Shown in pieces: positions 9,369-19,300 of a stretch of DNA of 64,000 bases. The notes beneath the pieces are model-generated. The model searched no databases. It saw only the letters and a list, made by a program, of their open reading frames with translations, and was not told the DNA's origin. The translations under genes and the position numbers were made by a program. The DNA is from an uncultured Bryobacteraceae bacterium. Lineage in GTDB: Bacteria; Acidobacteriota; Terriglobia; Bryobacterales; Bryobacteraceae. The stretch spans positions 62,001 to 126,000 of the forward strand of contig CALKXJ010000008.1 in the NCBI GenBank assembly GCA_938003835.1. The letters are read 5' to 3'. The first letter of the stretch is position 1. Every line of letters begins with the position of its first letter.

Positions 9369-10097
9369 TCAGCTCGCCACGCACTGGGCAGGAAGGCCGC
9401 CGAAACGGCGCTCCCGCCGGTAGTATTCGGCAACCGCCTCTTCGAGGTCGGCGGCGGTGAAATCCGGCCACATCACCGGAGTGAAATAGAGCTCGGCGTA
9501 GGCACACTCCCAGAGAAGGAAATCGCTCAGCCGCTGCTCGCCGCCGGTGCGAATCAGCAGGTCCACTTCGGCGATCTGGGGCGAGTTCTTCACGTCGCCC
9601 ACCAGGAGCTGGGTGAAGTCTTCGCGCGTCAGCACCGGTAGCGACCTTGCGCGGCGCACCGCGTCGAGAATGGCCTCCCGCGCGGAATAATCGACCGCGA
9701 CGCGGACATGGAGATTTTGCCCTCCGGCGGTGGCGTTCTCGGCGGCCTCGATGGCGGCGCACAGCGCCAGCGGCAGCCGGTCGCGCCTGCCGATGACGCT
9801 GACGCGGATGCCGTGCTCGACGCAGCGCGGCGTCTCCTTCTGAAGGTAGGTCTGGAACATGTTCATCAACGTGGCGATCTCCGAGGCGGGCCGCTTCCAG
9901 TTGTCCGAGGAGAAAGCGTACAGCGTCAGCGTTCGTATGCCGAGGCGCGGGGCGGCCTCGACGACCCGCCGGACCGAATCGGCTCCGGCGCGGTGCCCTG
10001 CGGTGCGCGGCCAGCCGCGGGCCGCCGCCCAGCGGCCGTTGCCGTCCATGATGATGGCGACATGCAACGGCTTCTGATTGGGAGAGGAACTCTTCAT
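9369..10097 (-). CDS. uppS: Isoprenyl transferase (undecaprenyl diphosphate synthase)
   Basis: 242 residues from ATG 10097; GTG 10115 would add six residues. The cis-prenyltransferase signature [17 protein letters not shown] is at the N-terminus, with SSDNWKRP in the middle and the [15 protein letters not shown] and [10 protein letters not shown] substrate-binding blocks near the C-terminus. The enzyme condenses farnesyl and isopentenyl diphosphates to the C55 lipid carrier for peptidoglycan and polysaccharide assembly at the inner face of the membrane. The recycling phosphatase gene uppP is also in this window (57053-57880) but is not linked. The gene follows a winged-helix regulator by 34 bases. 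Confidence 0.93.
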   Translation of the reverse strand: MKSSSPNQKPLHVAIIMDGNGRWAAARGWPRTAGHRAGADSVRRVVEAAPRLGIRTLTLYAFSSDNWKRPASEIATLMNMFQTYLQKETPRCVEHGIRVSVIGRRDRLPLALCAAIEAAENATAGGQNLHVRVAVDYSAREAILDAVRRARSLPVLTREDFTQLLVGDVKNSPQIAEVDLLIRTGGEQRLSDFLLWECAYAELYFTPVMWPDFTAADLEEAVAEYYRRERRFGGLPAQCVAS

Positions 10098-10131
10098 CGC
10101 CACGTCATGCTCCACAACATCGATCGGCCGC

Positions 10132-10515
10132 TTAACGCTCGCGCTCCCGCATGGCCTGAATCAGCGCCTCCATGTGGTCGAGATACCGCTCGAGCGACCG
10201 CCGGCCGAGCGCCGTCAAACGGTACTCGGTCTTGGGCACCCTGCCCTCGAAGTATTTCCGGCAGGTGATGTATTGAGCCTCCTCGAGCTTGCGCGCGTGC
10301 ATACTGATGTTGCCGTCTGTGGTGCCGAGCAGCCGTTTCAAATCGTTGAAGGTGAGCGACTCGTTGGCCGCCAGCGCGCTGACGATCGCCAGCCGGACGC
10401 GCTCGTGAATGAGCCGGTCGAGCTTCGGGAGCTCCTTGCCGGGCCAGACCGCCCGCGGCGCAGCCTCCCGCGCCCGGGTGCGGTTTTCTTCGATACATGC
10501 CGGTTGTTTAGCCAC
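10132..10515 (-). CDS. Winged-helix DNA-binding regulator
   Basis: 127 residues. A helix-turn-helix core ([19 protein letters not shown], then [15 protein letters not shown]) and a wing with a basic beta-hairpin ([19 protein letters not shown]) match the ArsR/MarR-like group often called transcriptional regulators with an HTH_34-type domain. It overlaps the 3' end of the upstream membrane-protein gene by 8 bases, so the pair is translationally linked; such regulator/membrane-protein pairs often regulate themselves. Target genes are unknown. Confidence 0.8.
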   Translation of the reverse strand: MAKQPACIEENRTRAREAAPRAVWPGKELPKLDRLIHERVRLAIVSALAANESLTFNDLKRLLGTTDGNISMHARKLEEAQYITCRKYFEGRVPKTEYRLTALGRRSLERYLDHMEALIQAMRERER

Positions 10516-11122
10516 CGTACCTCCTCGCGATGATGAGGCCGAAGATGATGTGCAAGCCGCCGAAGCCCCCCATGAGCAGCCAGTTGCCCCAGGCGGGCGG
10601 CGCCACCAAAGCCAGTGCTCCAGCCAGCATGAAGCAGGCGCCCATCACTGGAACGGGCCTCACCGAAAAAGCGCCTCCGGCGGTCACCGCCGCCCCGTAG
10701 AGCAAGAGCCAGACACCCGGGATGGGATGGAGAACCCCTTCCTGCCAGAGCGCCAGGCTGAGGATGGCGCCGGCAATGAGCGTTGGCGAGAAGCCGAGCG
10801 CGAACTTGCGGGCCGGCGCGGCGAGCTGGGGCGCCTCGGCGCGCCGCGCTTTCCGGAGCATGGCGGCCAGGCCGATCGCCAGCGCGACCACGCAAAAACC
10901 CGCCCAGACCAGCAGCGCCCGCTGCGGATCCGGCTGGCGGCCGGCTAGCAAGCCCGCCGCGATGGCGACGAGCCCCATCGCCACGCCGCCCCGGCCGGGC
11001 ACGGCGGTGAAGGAGCCGGCCCGCTCCATCGTCTCGCGGATATAGCGCAGATGGTCCAGCGCGCGGGTGTGGATGCCGACCGGGGGGGCCGGGCGGGGCT
11101 TGAACTGCCGGATGACCGCCAT
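10508..11122 (-). CDS. Multi-pass membrane protein of unknown function
   Basis: 204 residues from ATG 11122. After a basic, proline-rich N-terminus (QFKPRPAPPVGIHTRALDHL) there are about six hydrophobic helices, ending close to a RRYGG tail. I do not recognise a family. The end overlaps the winged-helix regulator gene by 8 bases, suggesting a functional pair. A near-consensus promoter sits 7 bases before the chosen ATG, which favours ATG 11122 over the upstream in-frame start at 11158. Confidence 0.65.
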   Translation of the reverse strand: MAVIRQFKPRPAPPVGIHTRALDHLRYIRETMERAGSFTAVPGRGGVAMGLVAIAAGLLAGRQPDPQRALLVWAGFCVVALAIGLAAMLRKARRAEAPQLAAPARKFALGFSPTLIAGAILSLALWQEGVLHPIPGVWLLLYGAAVTAGGAFSVRPVPVMGACFMLAGALALVAPPAWGNWLLMGGFGGLHIIFGLIIARRYGG

Positions 11123-11129
11123 GGCGGAG

Positions 11130-11158
11130 ATTATAGCGCCGGCCGGATAATTTAGCAA
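11130..11158 (-). promoter_or_regulatory. Promoter-like element, probable leaderless start for the membrane protein
   Basis: Minus strand: TTGCTA (11153-11158), 17 bases, then a perfect TATAAT (11130-11135). Only 7 bases separate the -10 hexamer from ATG 11122, so transcription would begin at or next to the start codon. Confidence 0.55.
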
Positions 11159-12183
11159 GTACTTTTCATTACAAAGTCCACGGCGGCCGCACGGGGGCCG
11201 AACGCCAGCTCGAGCTGCGGCTCCGGCTCCCAGCCCTCGGGCAAATCGTCCGAAAAAGTCGCCGCGAGCCCGTGCCGCCGCCGCACCGCCTCGAGCCGCC
11301 GGGCGATGAGCCGCGGATAGGCGCCGCGCAGAAAGGCACTGGATGCGAACTGCCGCCGGTAGCCCTCAACAAGGTGCGGGAACTTCTCTTCGAGAAACGG
11401 GAAAAAGACCGCGTGGGTGCACGGCTTGAGAAACACGACGCTGCCGGTGAACGAGGCGGCGCCCGCCGCGGCGGCCTGCCCGGCCAGCTCGTCGAGCATC
11501 GCCTCGGCGTCATTGATGCCGGGAAGGATCGGCGAGGCCAGCACTCCCGCCGCGACCCCGCGCTCGGCCAGCTCGGCCACCGCCCCCATGCGCAGCGCCG
11601 GGCGCGGTGCGTAGGGCTCGAGCAGGCGCGCCAGCTTCTCGTCCATGGTGGTGATGGTCACGGCGACGTGGAGAAGATTCGAGCGGGCAATGACCTCGAG
11701 CAGGTCCGCGTCGCGCCGGACGAGGTCGCTCTTGGTGGTGAGCGACAGGCGGCGGCCGCGCTCCCTGGCCAGAATCTCCAGCATCGCGCGCGTGAGGCGG
11801 AATCGGCGCTCGGCCGGCTGGTAGGGGTCCGTGGCGGTGCCGATGGCGATCCAGTCCGCCCGGGGAATTCGTTCGAGCTCCTGGCAGAAGGCCCGCGGGT
11901 TCCACTGCTTGGCGAAGATCCGGGTCTCGAAGGAGAGGCCGTCGCGGAGTTCCATGAACTCATGGGTGTAGCGGGCGTAGCAGTACTTGCAGCCGAATTC
12001 GCAGCCGCGGTAAGGATTCAGCGTCCAGTCGAAGGGCACCCGGGGACTCTGGCAGCGCGTGAAGTAGCGGCGTGTGGGGAGCTCGAAGTACTCGACATGC
12101 TGTTTGGCTACCCGGCAGGGTGAGGCCGCGGCGAGGCGGGCGATGCCGTGCAGGCGCGGGGCGCCGGAGAGGGGGAAGAGCAC
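11152..12183 (-). CDS. Radical SAM protein (SPL/Rv2578c-like)
   Basis: 343 residues starting at GTG 12183. The radical-SAM cluster motif C61-x3-C65-x2-C68 (GCEFGCKYCYAR) binds a 4Fe-4S cluster and S-adenosylmethionine. The following IGTATDPYQPAE block and LPGINDAEA segment match the spore-photoproduct-lyase-like group commonly annotated as Rv2578c/PA0069 family; its substrate is not established. The protein stands alone rather than beside a photolyase. A -35/-10 pair lies directly before the start codon. The end is 29 bases before the downstream membrane-protein gene. Confidence 0.82.
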   Translation of the reverse strand: MLFPLSGAPRLHGIARLAAASPCRVAKQHVEYFELPTRRYFTRCQSPRVPFDWTLNPYRGCEFGCKYCYARYTHEFMELRDGLSFETRIFAKQWNPRAFCQELERIPRADWIAIGTATDPYQPAERRFRLTRAMLEILARERGRRLSLTTKSDLVRRDADLLEVIARSNLLHVAVTITTMDEKLARLLEPYAPRPALRMGAVAELAERGVAAGVLASPILPGINDAEAMLDELAGQAAAAGAASFTGSVVFLKPCTHAVFFPFLEEKFPHLVEGYRRQFASSAFLRGAYPRLIARRLEAVRRRHGLAATFSDDLPEGWEPEPQLELAFGPRAAAVDFVMKSTC

Positions 12184-12189
12184 GCCCCT

Positions 12190-12218
12190 ATTTTCGCTTT
12201 TTATTCGCCTAGTGTCAA
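12190..12218 (-). promoter_or_regulatory. Promoter-like element, probable leaderless start for the radical SAM gene
   Basis: Minus strand: perfect TTGACA (12213-12218), a 17-base AT-rich spacer, GAAAAT (12190-12195), then 6 bases to GTG 12183. The element overlaps the stop codon of the upstream gene (12215). This is the best -35 match I found before a leaderless-type start. Confidence 0.6.
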
Positions 12219-14041
12219 CTCCCTGGGAACAGCCGTTCCTCGCTCAGCCGCACCGCCGGCACCGGCCGGCCCCGGCGCGCCTCGGCAAAGGCCGCATTCT
12301 GCTGCTCGATCGGACCCGGCGTGATGGCGCCGGCCAGCTCCAGCTCGCCCCAGCGCGCCTGGATTCTTCCCTCCTCCAGCCGGCTCTCGTACTCCGGCAG
12401 CCGGTCCGCCGGGTTGATGGCCAGGGTGAAGACCAGATAGGCCGGCCCGACCTCCGCCCAGCGGACCTCCACCGGCGCCCCGGTCTTGAGCAGATCGACG
12501 ACCAGGGCGTCTCGACCCTCCTCGCGGTCCACGCGAAGCACGGGTGAACGGTCCCCGAAGGCCCCTTCCCGCAACTCGAAGACGAGCCGGATGCCGGGCC
12601 GTTCCACCAGAACCCGGCCCTTGCCGGTGATTCGGATGCGCGCCTCCGGGTCGGCGACGTCCAGGCGCAGCCGCAGCGAGGAGGCCTGAAAAACGCCGTC
12701 GCGGATCATGTCGAGGCTGGGGTGCTTGTCGCCCCCTGGGGTGCGGAAGTTGACCAGGCCCAGCACGAGGTTGCGTTCCTGCGTCGCGTACAGGAGCGCT
12801 GAGGCGAAATCGTACTCATCGTGCATGAAACGCAGGTGGGCCCAGCAAGCCGGTCGCGCCGCGCCGCCCCAATAGGCCAGCAGCGCCCGCTGCTGGATCC
12901 AGAAGGTTCCCCGGTTGGCGCTGCCGAGCGCGTAATCCTTGTCGAGCCAGGTAGTGCCCTGCACCAGCGGCGTGAACAGCTCGCGCACCTGGCGGGGCGG
13001 GCGGTCCTCTAGGAAATGCCGCGCCACCTCTTCCGGACACCGGTAGTCCAGCACGCCGACTTCGCCCGCAACCGGGACGCGCCGGGCGCGAATCTCCTCC
13101 AGGCCGGCGAAGACCAATCGGCCGCCAAGCGCCTTCTGAAGCCACAGCGGCGCGCCGATGTCGGTGGAGTAGCAGCGGCTCATCGGGCCCGCCAATTGCC
13201 GGGTCGGCACATGCCAGCGCGCCGCCAGATGCCGCCAGAGCCGCTCGTGAATCCTATCGTTCAGAGCGAGCACCTCCGCGTCGCGCACGCACATGCGCGT
13301 GCGCGTGAGGTTGGCGAGGGTGACGTTCGCGTAGGTGGGGGAGTTGTATTCGGCAAAGCTGCCCGTCTCATCCACCGTCCGGGCGAAGCGGCGCTGGCGG
13401 TCCCGGGCATATTCCCAAAGTTGGCGATCCTCAAGAAGCTGGCCAGCGGCGAGCGTCACGAAAGTCCCCTTCACGGCGATGTTCGTGTAGGTCATGGTGA
13501 CATTACGGCGCTTGACCGAGTAAGCCGCGTGCCGGATCGCCTCACGGACCCCCTCGCGGAGCCGCGCGGGTAGCCGCGCCCCGTGGCGGTACTCGATGAG
13601 GAGCAGAAGCGAGCCGTTGAAGTCCGCCCAGTTGAAGTCAGCGGGGGTCATCTTCGGCGCCGGCTCTTCAAGGTAGTAACCCCAGAGACCGTAGAACTTG
13701 CCGGCCGGGTCGGTTTCCTGAAGGGAAACGACGCGCTCGATGATGGCGATCGCCCGCTCGGCCCGCGCGGCCTCACCCGCTTCGAGAAGCAGGAGTGCGT
13801 ATTCCAGTGATTCGCGCGTCGGATGCACGCGCATATTCCGAAGCGCCGAGTGGTAGTTGTAGGCGGATCCGACCCACCGGGCGATCATCGATTCGGAAGG
13901 ATCGAACTGCGCATCCAGTCCTGCCAGGGCGGCCTCGATGACGGCGCGGTCCCACTCCGGCGTCCAAGCCGCCTGGAGGGCGGCGCGCGCGGCCGCAAGA
14001 GCCGGCGCCGTCCATAATGCTTGCCTGCGTGTGAGTGACAC
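12215..14041 (-). CDS. Exported alpha/alpha-toroid protein, polysaccharide-lyase-like
   Basis: About 608 residues from GTG 14041, which gives a Tat-like leader (SLTRRQALWTAPALAAARA); ATG 14083 is an alternative that would overlap the divergent GH28-like start. The N-terminal 350 residues are helix-rich with repeating aromatic motifs (NYHSALRNMRVHP, WADFNGSLLLLIEYRHG, FAEYNSPTYANVTLANLTR), like the toroid of heparinase II/III or other glycan lyases; the C-terminal part looks beta-rich. I cannot assign a family with certainty. Position opposite a GH28-like gene and near a TonB receptor suggests a role in breakdown of a uronic-acid-containing glycan. Confidence 0.6.
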   Translation of the reverse strand: MSLTRRQALWTAPALAAARAALQAAWTPEWDRAVIEAALAGLDAQFDPSESMIARWVGSAYNYHSALRNMRVHPTRESLEYALLLLEAGEAARAERAIAIIERVVSLQETDPAGKFYGLWGYYLEEPAPKMTPADFNWADFNGSLLLLIEYRHGARLPARLREGVREAIRHAAYSVKRRNVTMTYTNIAVKGTFVTLAAGQLLEDRQLWEYARDRQRRFARTVDETGSFAEYNSPTYANVTLANLTRTRMCVRDAEVLALNDRIHERLWRHLAARWHVPTRQLAGPMSRCYSTDIGAPLWLQKALGGRLVFAGLEEIRARRVPVAGEVGVLDYRCPEEVARHFLEDRPPRQVRELFTPLVQGTTWLDKDYALGSANRGTFWIQQRALLAYWGGAARPACWAHLRFMHDEYDFASALLYATQERNLVLGLVNFRTPGGDKHPSLDMIRDGVFQASSLRLRLDVADPEARIRITGKGRVLVERPGIRLVFELREGAFGDRSPVLRVDREEGRDALVVDLLKTGAPVEVRWAEVGPAYLVFTLAINPADRLPEYESRLEEGRIQARWGELELAGAITPGPIEQQNAAFAEARRGRPVPAVRLSEERLFPGS

Positions 14042-14064
14042 GCGCCATCCTATCACGCCTGGCG

Positions 14065-14076
14065 GATAATCGGGAC
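14065..14076 (+). promoter_or_regulatory. -10-like element for leaderless expression of the GH28-like gene
   Basis: GATAAT (14065-14070) lies 6 bases before ATG 14077. No good -35 is visible, so support is moderate and rests on the repeated pattern elsewhere in the window. Confidence 0.35.
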
Positions 14077-16317
14077 ATGACAATCTGGATGGCCTTGTTC
14101 ACGATTGCGGTGGCGCCCGCCATGGCTCAGGCTCCGGCGCGCTGGAACGTTCGCCACTTCGGCGCCGCCGGCGACGGCCTCACCCTGGACACGGATGCGA
14201 TTCGTCGCGCCATCGACGCCTGTGCCGCCTCCGGCGGCGGCACGGTTTACTTTCCAGCCGGCACCTATCTTACCGGCACGGTTCAGCTCAAGAGCAACAT
14301 CGCGCTCTGGTTGGACCCGGGCGCGAGAATCCTCGGCAGCCGGCGCCTGGAGGATTACCGGTGGCCGGAAGGAGAGCGCGACTGGTACGCGGCTCTCATC
14401 CTGGGGCAAGATGTCGAAAATGTCGCGCTGCTCGGCGGCGGCACGATCGACGGCAACCGCGTCTTCAACCCGAAGGGAGAGGAACGGATGCGCGGGCCGC
14501 ACGCCTTCGTCTGTTACGGCTGCCGCGACGTCACCATTCGCGACGTCCATTTTGTCGATGCGGCCAACTACGCGGTGCGGCTCAACGCCTGCGAGCGGGT
14601 GAATATCGACGGCATCACCGCCCGGGGCGGCTGGGACGGCATCAACCTCTGGGACTCGCGGAACGTGACCATCTCCAACTGCCGGCTCTTCACCGGCGAC
14701 GACTGCCTGGCCGGGGCCTGGTGGGAAAACGTCACGGTGAGCAACTGCGTGCTGAACACCTCCTGCAATGCCTTCCGGATCGGCGGGCGCAACGTCCTGA
14801 TCACGAACTGCCTCGTCTGGGGCCCGGGCGAGTACGAGCACCGCACCTCGGCGCGGAAAAACCTCGAGGCGGGCTTTCAGATCCTGCCGCACCGGCGCGC
14901 TTACGCCGAACGGAACCGCCTGGTGGCGGCCGGACCGGTGGACAACCTGGTGCTGTCGAACATCGTGATGCACCGGGTGCGTGCACCCGTGTGGATCGCC
15001 TTCGCTCCCGACGCTCCCTACAGCGAAGACAACCTTGGCGTGGGCAGAATCATCATCGAAAATCTCACCGTGACCGGCGCCGGCAGGACTCCGTTCTACG
15101 TGGCCGGCCCGCGCGAGGCGCCGGCCCGTTCCATCCTGTTACGCAACGTCCGGATGAGCTTCGCGGGTGGCGCGAATGAAGCCATGGCTGACGGCCAGGG
15201 CTTCAGCCCGTACTCGATCTTGCAGTCCTACGGCTTCTATTTCCGCAACGTCGAGCACGTTGAGCTTCACGATGTTCGGGTCGACTACGAGCAGGCCGAT
15301 CTGCGGCCCGCGCTGTTTGGAGAAAACATCGGAACGCTCGAGCTCCACCGATTCGCCGCGGCGTCCGAGCCTGTGGGAGCACCCGCGCTTCTATTCGCCG
15401 GTATTCGGAGGCTGTTGCGAGAAGGGCAACCGGTCAATACACTCCGCGTGAGACCGCGCGCGGTGGAAGCGGCGGCGCCCGTCGTCCGCGCCGGCGAGCG
15501 TTTCTCGCTGGCGGTGGAGTTGCCGGCGGCGGGCCAGGCTGGTCTCGCCGAGGTCCCGCTGACGCTCGGTCGCGAAACCATCGCCCGCTCCGCGTATGTC
15601 GAACCCGGCCGGCCGGCGCGCATCCGCTTCGTCAACCTGGTGGCGCCCGAGGCCGGCGAGTTGCCGCTCCGCGCCGGCGACTACGCGGGCCGCCTGGTTG
15701 TCCATCCCCGCCCGTCACCGCGTCCTGTGGAGCCACCGTTTAAGGCCTTCGCAAACACCCAGGCTACGCTCGAGCAGCTCGACGGCGGCTTTTATCTCCG
15801 CGCCGGCGGCGACGCCGCCATCCTCGACCGCGCCGATCAGTACGGGGCCGTCTATCTGGAAGACGCTCTACCGCCGGAGGGCGAGGTTGTTGTCAAGGTC
15901 GAGAACCCCGACTTCGCCACGCACTGGTCGGGGCGCATGGGCATCATCGTGCGAAACGACATCGCCCGGCCCGGGGAGTCGACCGGCTATCTGGTTTTCG
16001 CCTCCTCGCCGGCCAACGGCTCGGCCCTGGAATGGGACTCCGACGGCGACGGGCGCATCGACAGCCGGACCGAGCTCGACGGCGACACCGTGTGGCCGCA
16101 CTGGTTGCGCCTGGAGCGCCGAGGCGGGCTGTTCCGCGGTTACACAAGCACGGACGGGCGCCACTGGATTCAGCTCGGCGAGGCGCCCGTCGTCAGGGCC
16201 GACGAGCGCCTCGATGCGGGCGTCTTTGTCCACCTGCGCAGTGCCCGCTTCACCGAATTGAAGATCCGCGGGGCCGGTTCGGGCGGAGACGGGCGCGCCT
16301 CCGCCCTCAGAAACTGA
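14077..16317 (+). CDS. GH28-like (polygalacturonase superfamily) protein with C-terminal lectin-like domain, exported
   Basis: 746 residues from ATG 14077, which opens a signal peptide (MTIWMALFTIAVAPAMAQA). The N-terminal 400 residues form a parallel beta-helix: WNVRHFGAAGDG, LLGGGTIDGNRVFNP, GWDGINLWDSRNVTISNC and TGDDC correspond to the GH28 NTD and DD catalytic motifs. The GHG motif that carries the conserved histidine is replaced by SCNAFRIGG, so catalysis may differ from classical polygalacturonases. The last 170 residues (from about AFANTQATLEQLDGG) look like a DUF1349/concanavalin-type domain. It is divergent from the toroid protein and converges with the second TonB receptor with an 11-base overlap. 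Confidence 0.78.
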   Translation: MTIWMALFTIAVAPAMAQAPARWNVRHFGAAGDGLTLDTDAIRRAIDACAASGGGTVYFPAGTYLTGTVQLKSNIALWLDPGARILGSRRLEDYRWPEGERDWYAALILGQDVENVALLGGGTIDGNRVFNPKGEERMRGPHAFVCYGCRDVTIRDVHFVDAANYAVRLNACERVNIDGITARGGWDGINLWDSRNVTISNCRLFTGDDCLAGAWWENVTVSNCVLNTSCNAFRIGGRNVLITNCLVWGPGEYEHRTSARKNLEAGFQILPHRRAYAERNRLVAAGPVDNLVLSNIVMHRVRAPVWIAFAPDAPYSEDNLGVGRIIIENLTVTGAGRTPFYVAGPREAPARSILLRNVRMSFAGGANEAMADGQGFSPYSILQSYGFYFRNVEHVELHDVRVDYEQADLRPALFGENIGTLELHRFAAASEPVGAPALLFAGIRRLLREGQPVNTLRVRPRAVEAAAPVVRAGERFSLAVELPAAGQAGLAEVPLTLGRETIARSAYVEPGRPARIRFVNLVAPEAGELPLRAGDYAGRLVVHPRPSPRPVEPPFKAFANTQATLEQLDGGFYLRAGGDAAILDRADQYGAVYLEDALPPEGEVVVKVENPDFATHWSGRMGIIVRNDIARPGESTGYLVFASSPANGSALEWDSDGDGRIDSRTELDGDTVWPHWLRLERRGGLFRGYTSTDGRHWIQLGEAPVVRADERLDAGVFVHLRSARFTELKIRGAGSGGDGRASALRN

Positions 16318-19300
16318 TCTTCAGGCCGAGCTGGACCTCGCGCGGGCCGACGTTGGTCGTCCCGGTGACGGTGCCGAAGGCCGCGCTGCCGAAGGTTGCG
16401 TTCGGGCGCGCAAACTGCGGCGTGTTGGTCAGGTTGAAGAACTCGCCGCGGAGCTGCGCATTCACTCGCTCGGCAAAGCGGAAGTTCTTCATGATGGCGA
16501 AGTCGGCATGGGCGACCCCGTCGGCGCGCATCTGGGTCCAGCGCCGCGGCAGGCTGCCGTAGGTGTACGGAGCGGGTGCGAAGAAGACCGCCGTATTGAA
16601 CCATCGCTCCGGCGTGGGGGTATCGAGCCTCACCGCCTTGAGGTCGGTGATATGCGGCATCTGGACGCCGAAGCCGTACTGGCTGATCGTGCTGGGCATG
16701 GTGACGCGGATGGGGAAGCCGCTCTGGAAGCGCATCACGGTGGAGACCTGCCAGCCGCCCACAACCGCATCGAGGGCAGGATGCATGCCGGAGCCAAATT
16801 GGCGACCGCGGCCCACCGGGAGTTCGTAGACCGAGGCGACGATGAAGCTCTGCGGGATGTCGTGCTGGCTGATCGAGCGTTCAATCCGGCCATTGGTGTA
16901 GTCGCGCCAGCCGTCACCGTCGTAGGTCCAGGTCTGCCGCTCCGAGGAGTTGTCGATCGCTTTCGACCACTGGTAGGTCACCAGCAGGAGCAGACCCCGG
17001 GAGAACTGCCGGGTGAACTTGGCAACCAGGGCGTTGTAGTGCGAGCTGGCGCCGGCCGTGGTGCCGCCGCGGGTGACTGCATCGAACTGCGGAAACGGTT
17101 TAAGGAGCCGGAACTGGGGGATCTCCCGGGCGGCCAGCGCTCCCGTGGTGATCTGTCCGAAGAAGGGGTTCGGGACGCGCCGGTCGAGCTCGTTCCCCAA
17201 CTGAAGCAGGCGTGTCGGCAACTGGTTGTCGTTCAAACCAAAGCCGTAGGACATCTTCCGGCCGACGTTGCCGGCGTAGCCGACCTCGAGCACCGTGTTG
17301 CGCCCGACTTCGAACTGGAAGTCGACGGAATAGTTCTGGATGTAACCGCTCGGGATGTCGCGCACGAAATCGCCTGCGCTCAATCCCAGGTTGGTCTCCA
17401 GGCCGCGGCTGGAACCCACGGCAGGCACGGGGCCCTCCGGGAAGGGGTTGCGCAGGAGGTTGAATGGGGTGATACCGTCGCCGCCGCGGCTGCTCACCCA
17501 GGGCGTGTCCGAGGAGTAGCCCATCGAGTAGATGCCGCCCAGCACCGGCGGGTAGAAGACCCCATAGCCGGCTCGCATCACCCAGCGGTCCGTGATCTTG
17601 TACGACAGGCCAATGCGCGGCGCCAGGTCCACCCAGTCCGGATCCCACTGATAACGATTCTCCGGCGTCAGGTAGACCAATCCGCCTCGCAGGTTCATGC
17701 CGACCCGCGCCCCGAGCGGATTGACGACATCGTAGTAAAAGTTGCTCCCGCGATTAAAGCGCTCCGTGGTCGGTTTCTGCACCTCCCAGCGCAGACCGTA
17801 ATTGAGCGTCAGGCGCCGGTTGACGCGCCAGGAGTCCTGGAAATAGAGCGCGTAGTACATCTTGTTGGTCGCCAGCAGCGGCCGTTTTGGCAGGTTGCCG
17901 CCCGAGCCGGTACCGAGCAACAGGGAGGCGATCGAGTTGCCGGAGACCGTGCTGTTGACCGCCGCCACCGGACCGCTCGTCATGCCGCGGTTGAAATTCA
18001 AATCGGCCGAGAAGATGCCGCCGCCGGTCTGCCGGGCCGATTCCATCGCGAAGCCGAATTTCAGCGAGTGCGTTCCCATCTCCTTGGTGGCATTCACCTG
18101 GAGGTTGTCGATCCGCGACCGCAAATTCAGAAAGCGCGAATGGCTGATGTTGGAGTAGTCGGCCGGATAGATCTGCGGCAGCGTGGGCGTATCGAACTGA
18201 CTGATGAGCGAGGCGGGAAAGCCCACCAGACCGGCCTTGCCCTCCCAGGGCGAGGTCTGCCCTTCGGTCCAGATCCCGTGCCCGGCGAGGACATTGATCA
18301 CCCAGGTCGGATTCGGGACGACGGTGTCACCGACGGTGATATGGTAGCGGCGGTTGCGGTGAATCGAACCGGTGCCCCCGAGCGACAGCCAGACGCCGGC
18401 GGGCGGGTCATCATCCAGGCGGAAGGCCCGCGAGTAACGCGCGTAGAGCGTGTGCTTTTCGCTCTGTACCCAGTCGAAGCGAAAGTCGCCACGATCGACA
18501 ACCGAAGTGCCCTTTCCGCTGCCAAAGTAGTTGTTGGCCTGGGTAATCGGGTGGCCGGCTGTGTTGGGCTCCGGATAGAGGGCGACGTAGTTCTTGCCCA
18601 CCGGGTCGAAGCGCGCCGCCGGAATCCGGTTTCCCGGGAAAGGGTCCCGAATCGAGCTGCGCCCGTCCGGGCCCAGCCGGGTGGAAAACGGATCGAAAAT
18701 CAACGCAAGGCTGCCGTCGGCGTTCCGGGTCTCGGAAAAGTCACCCTGGCGCTGGAGCAGCGTCGGAACGCTGGTGGTCGAGGTGCTGGGCCGGCCCAGC
18801 CGCAGGCCTTCGTAGTTTCCGAAGAAGAACAGGCGTTTGTCCCGCCAGATGGGGCCTGAGAAGTTGCCGCCGAACTGATTGCGCTGAAAAACGGTTTTCC
18901 GTCGCCCGGCCCGGTTGTTGGCCCAGGAGTTGGCGTCCAGGGCCGAGTTGCGGAGGAACTCAAAGACGGTGCCATGAAATTCATTTGAGCCGCTCTTGGT
19001 GACCACGCTCACCACGCCGCCGCCGCTCTTGCCGAACTGCGCATCGTAGGAGTTGCGCACGAGCTGGACCTCCTGCACCGCGTCCACCGAGGGCGCGTAG
19101 ATCAAGCCGTTCCAGCCCGAGCCCGAGGAGGCTGAGATGCCATCCAGCAGCATGAGCGCGCTTTCGGTGCGCCCGCCGTTCATGCCGAACCGGTTGTGGT
19201 TCTGGTCCGAGGTGGCCTGTGAAATGCCGGTATGCGCGGCCGTGACGCCCGCCGTGGCGTGAACCAGCACGAACGGGTTGCGCATGTTGATCGGCAGGTT

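Noticed and set aside
16508-18859. A 783-codon plus-strand open frame opposite the second TonB receptor.
   Set aside because: High-GC antisense shadow without motifs; the receptor on the minus strand is complete.
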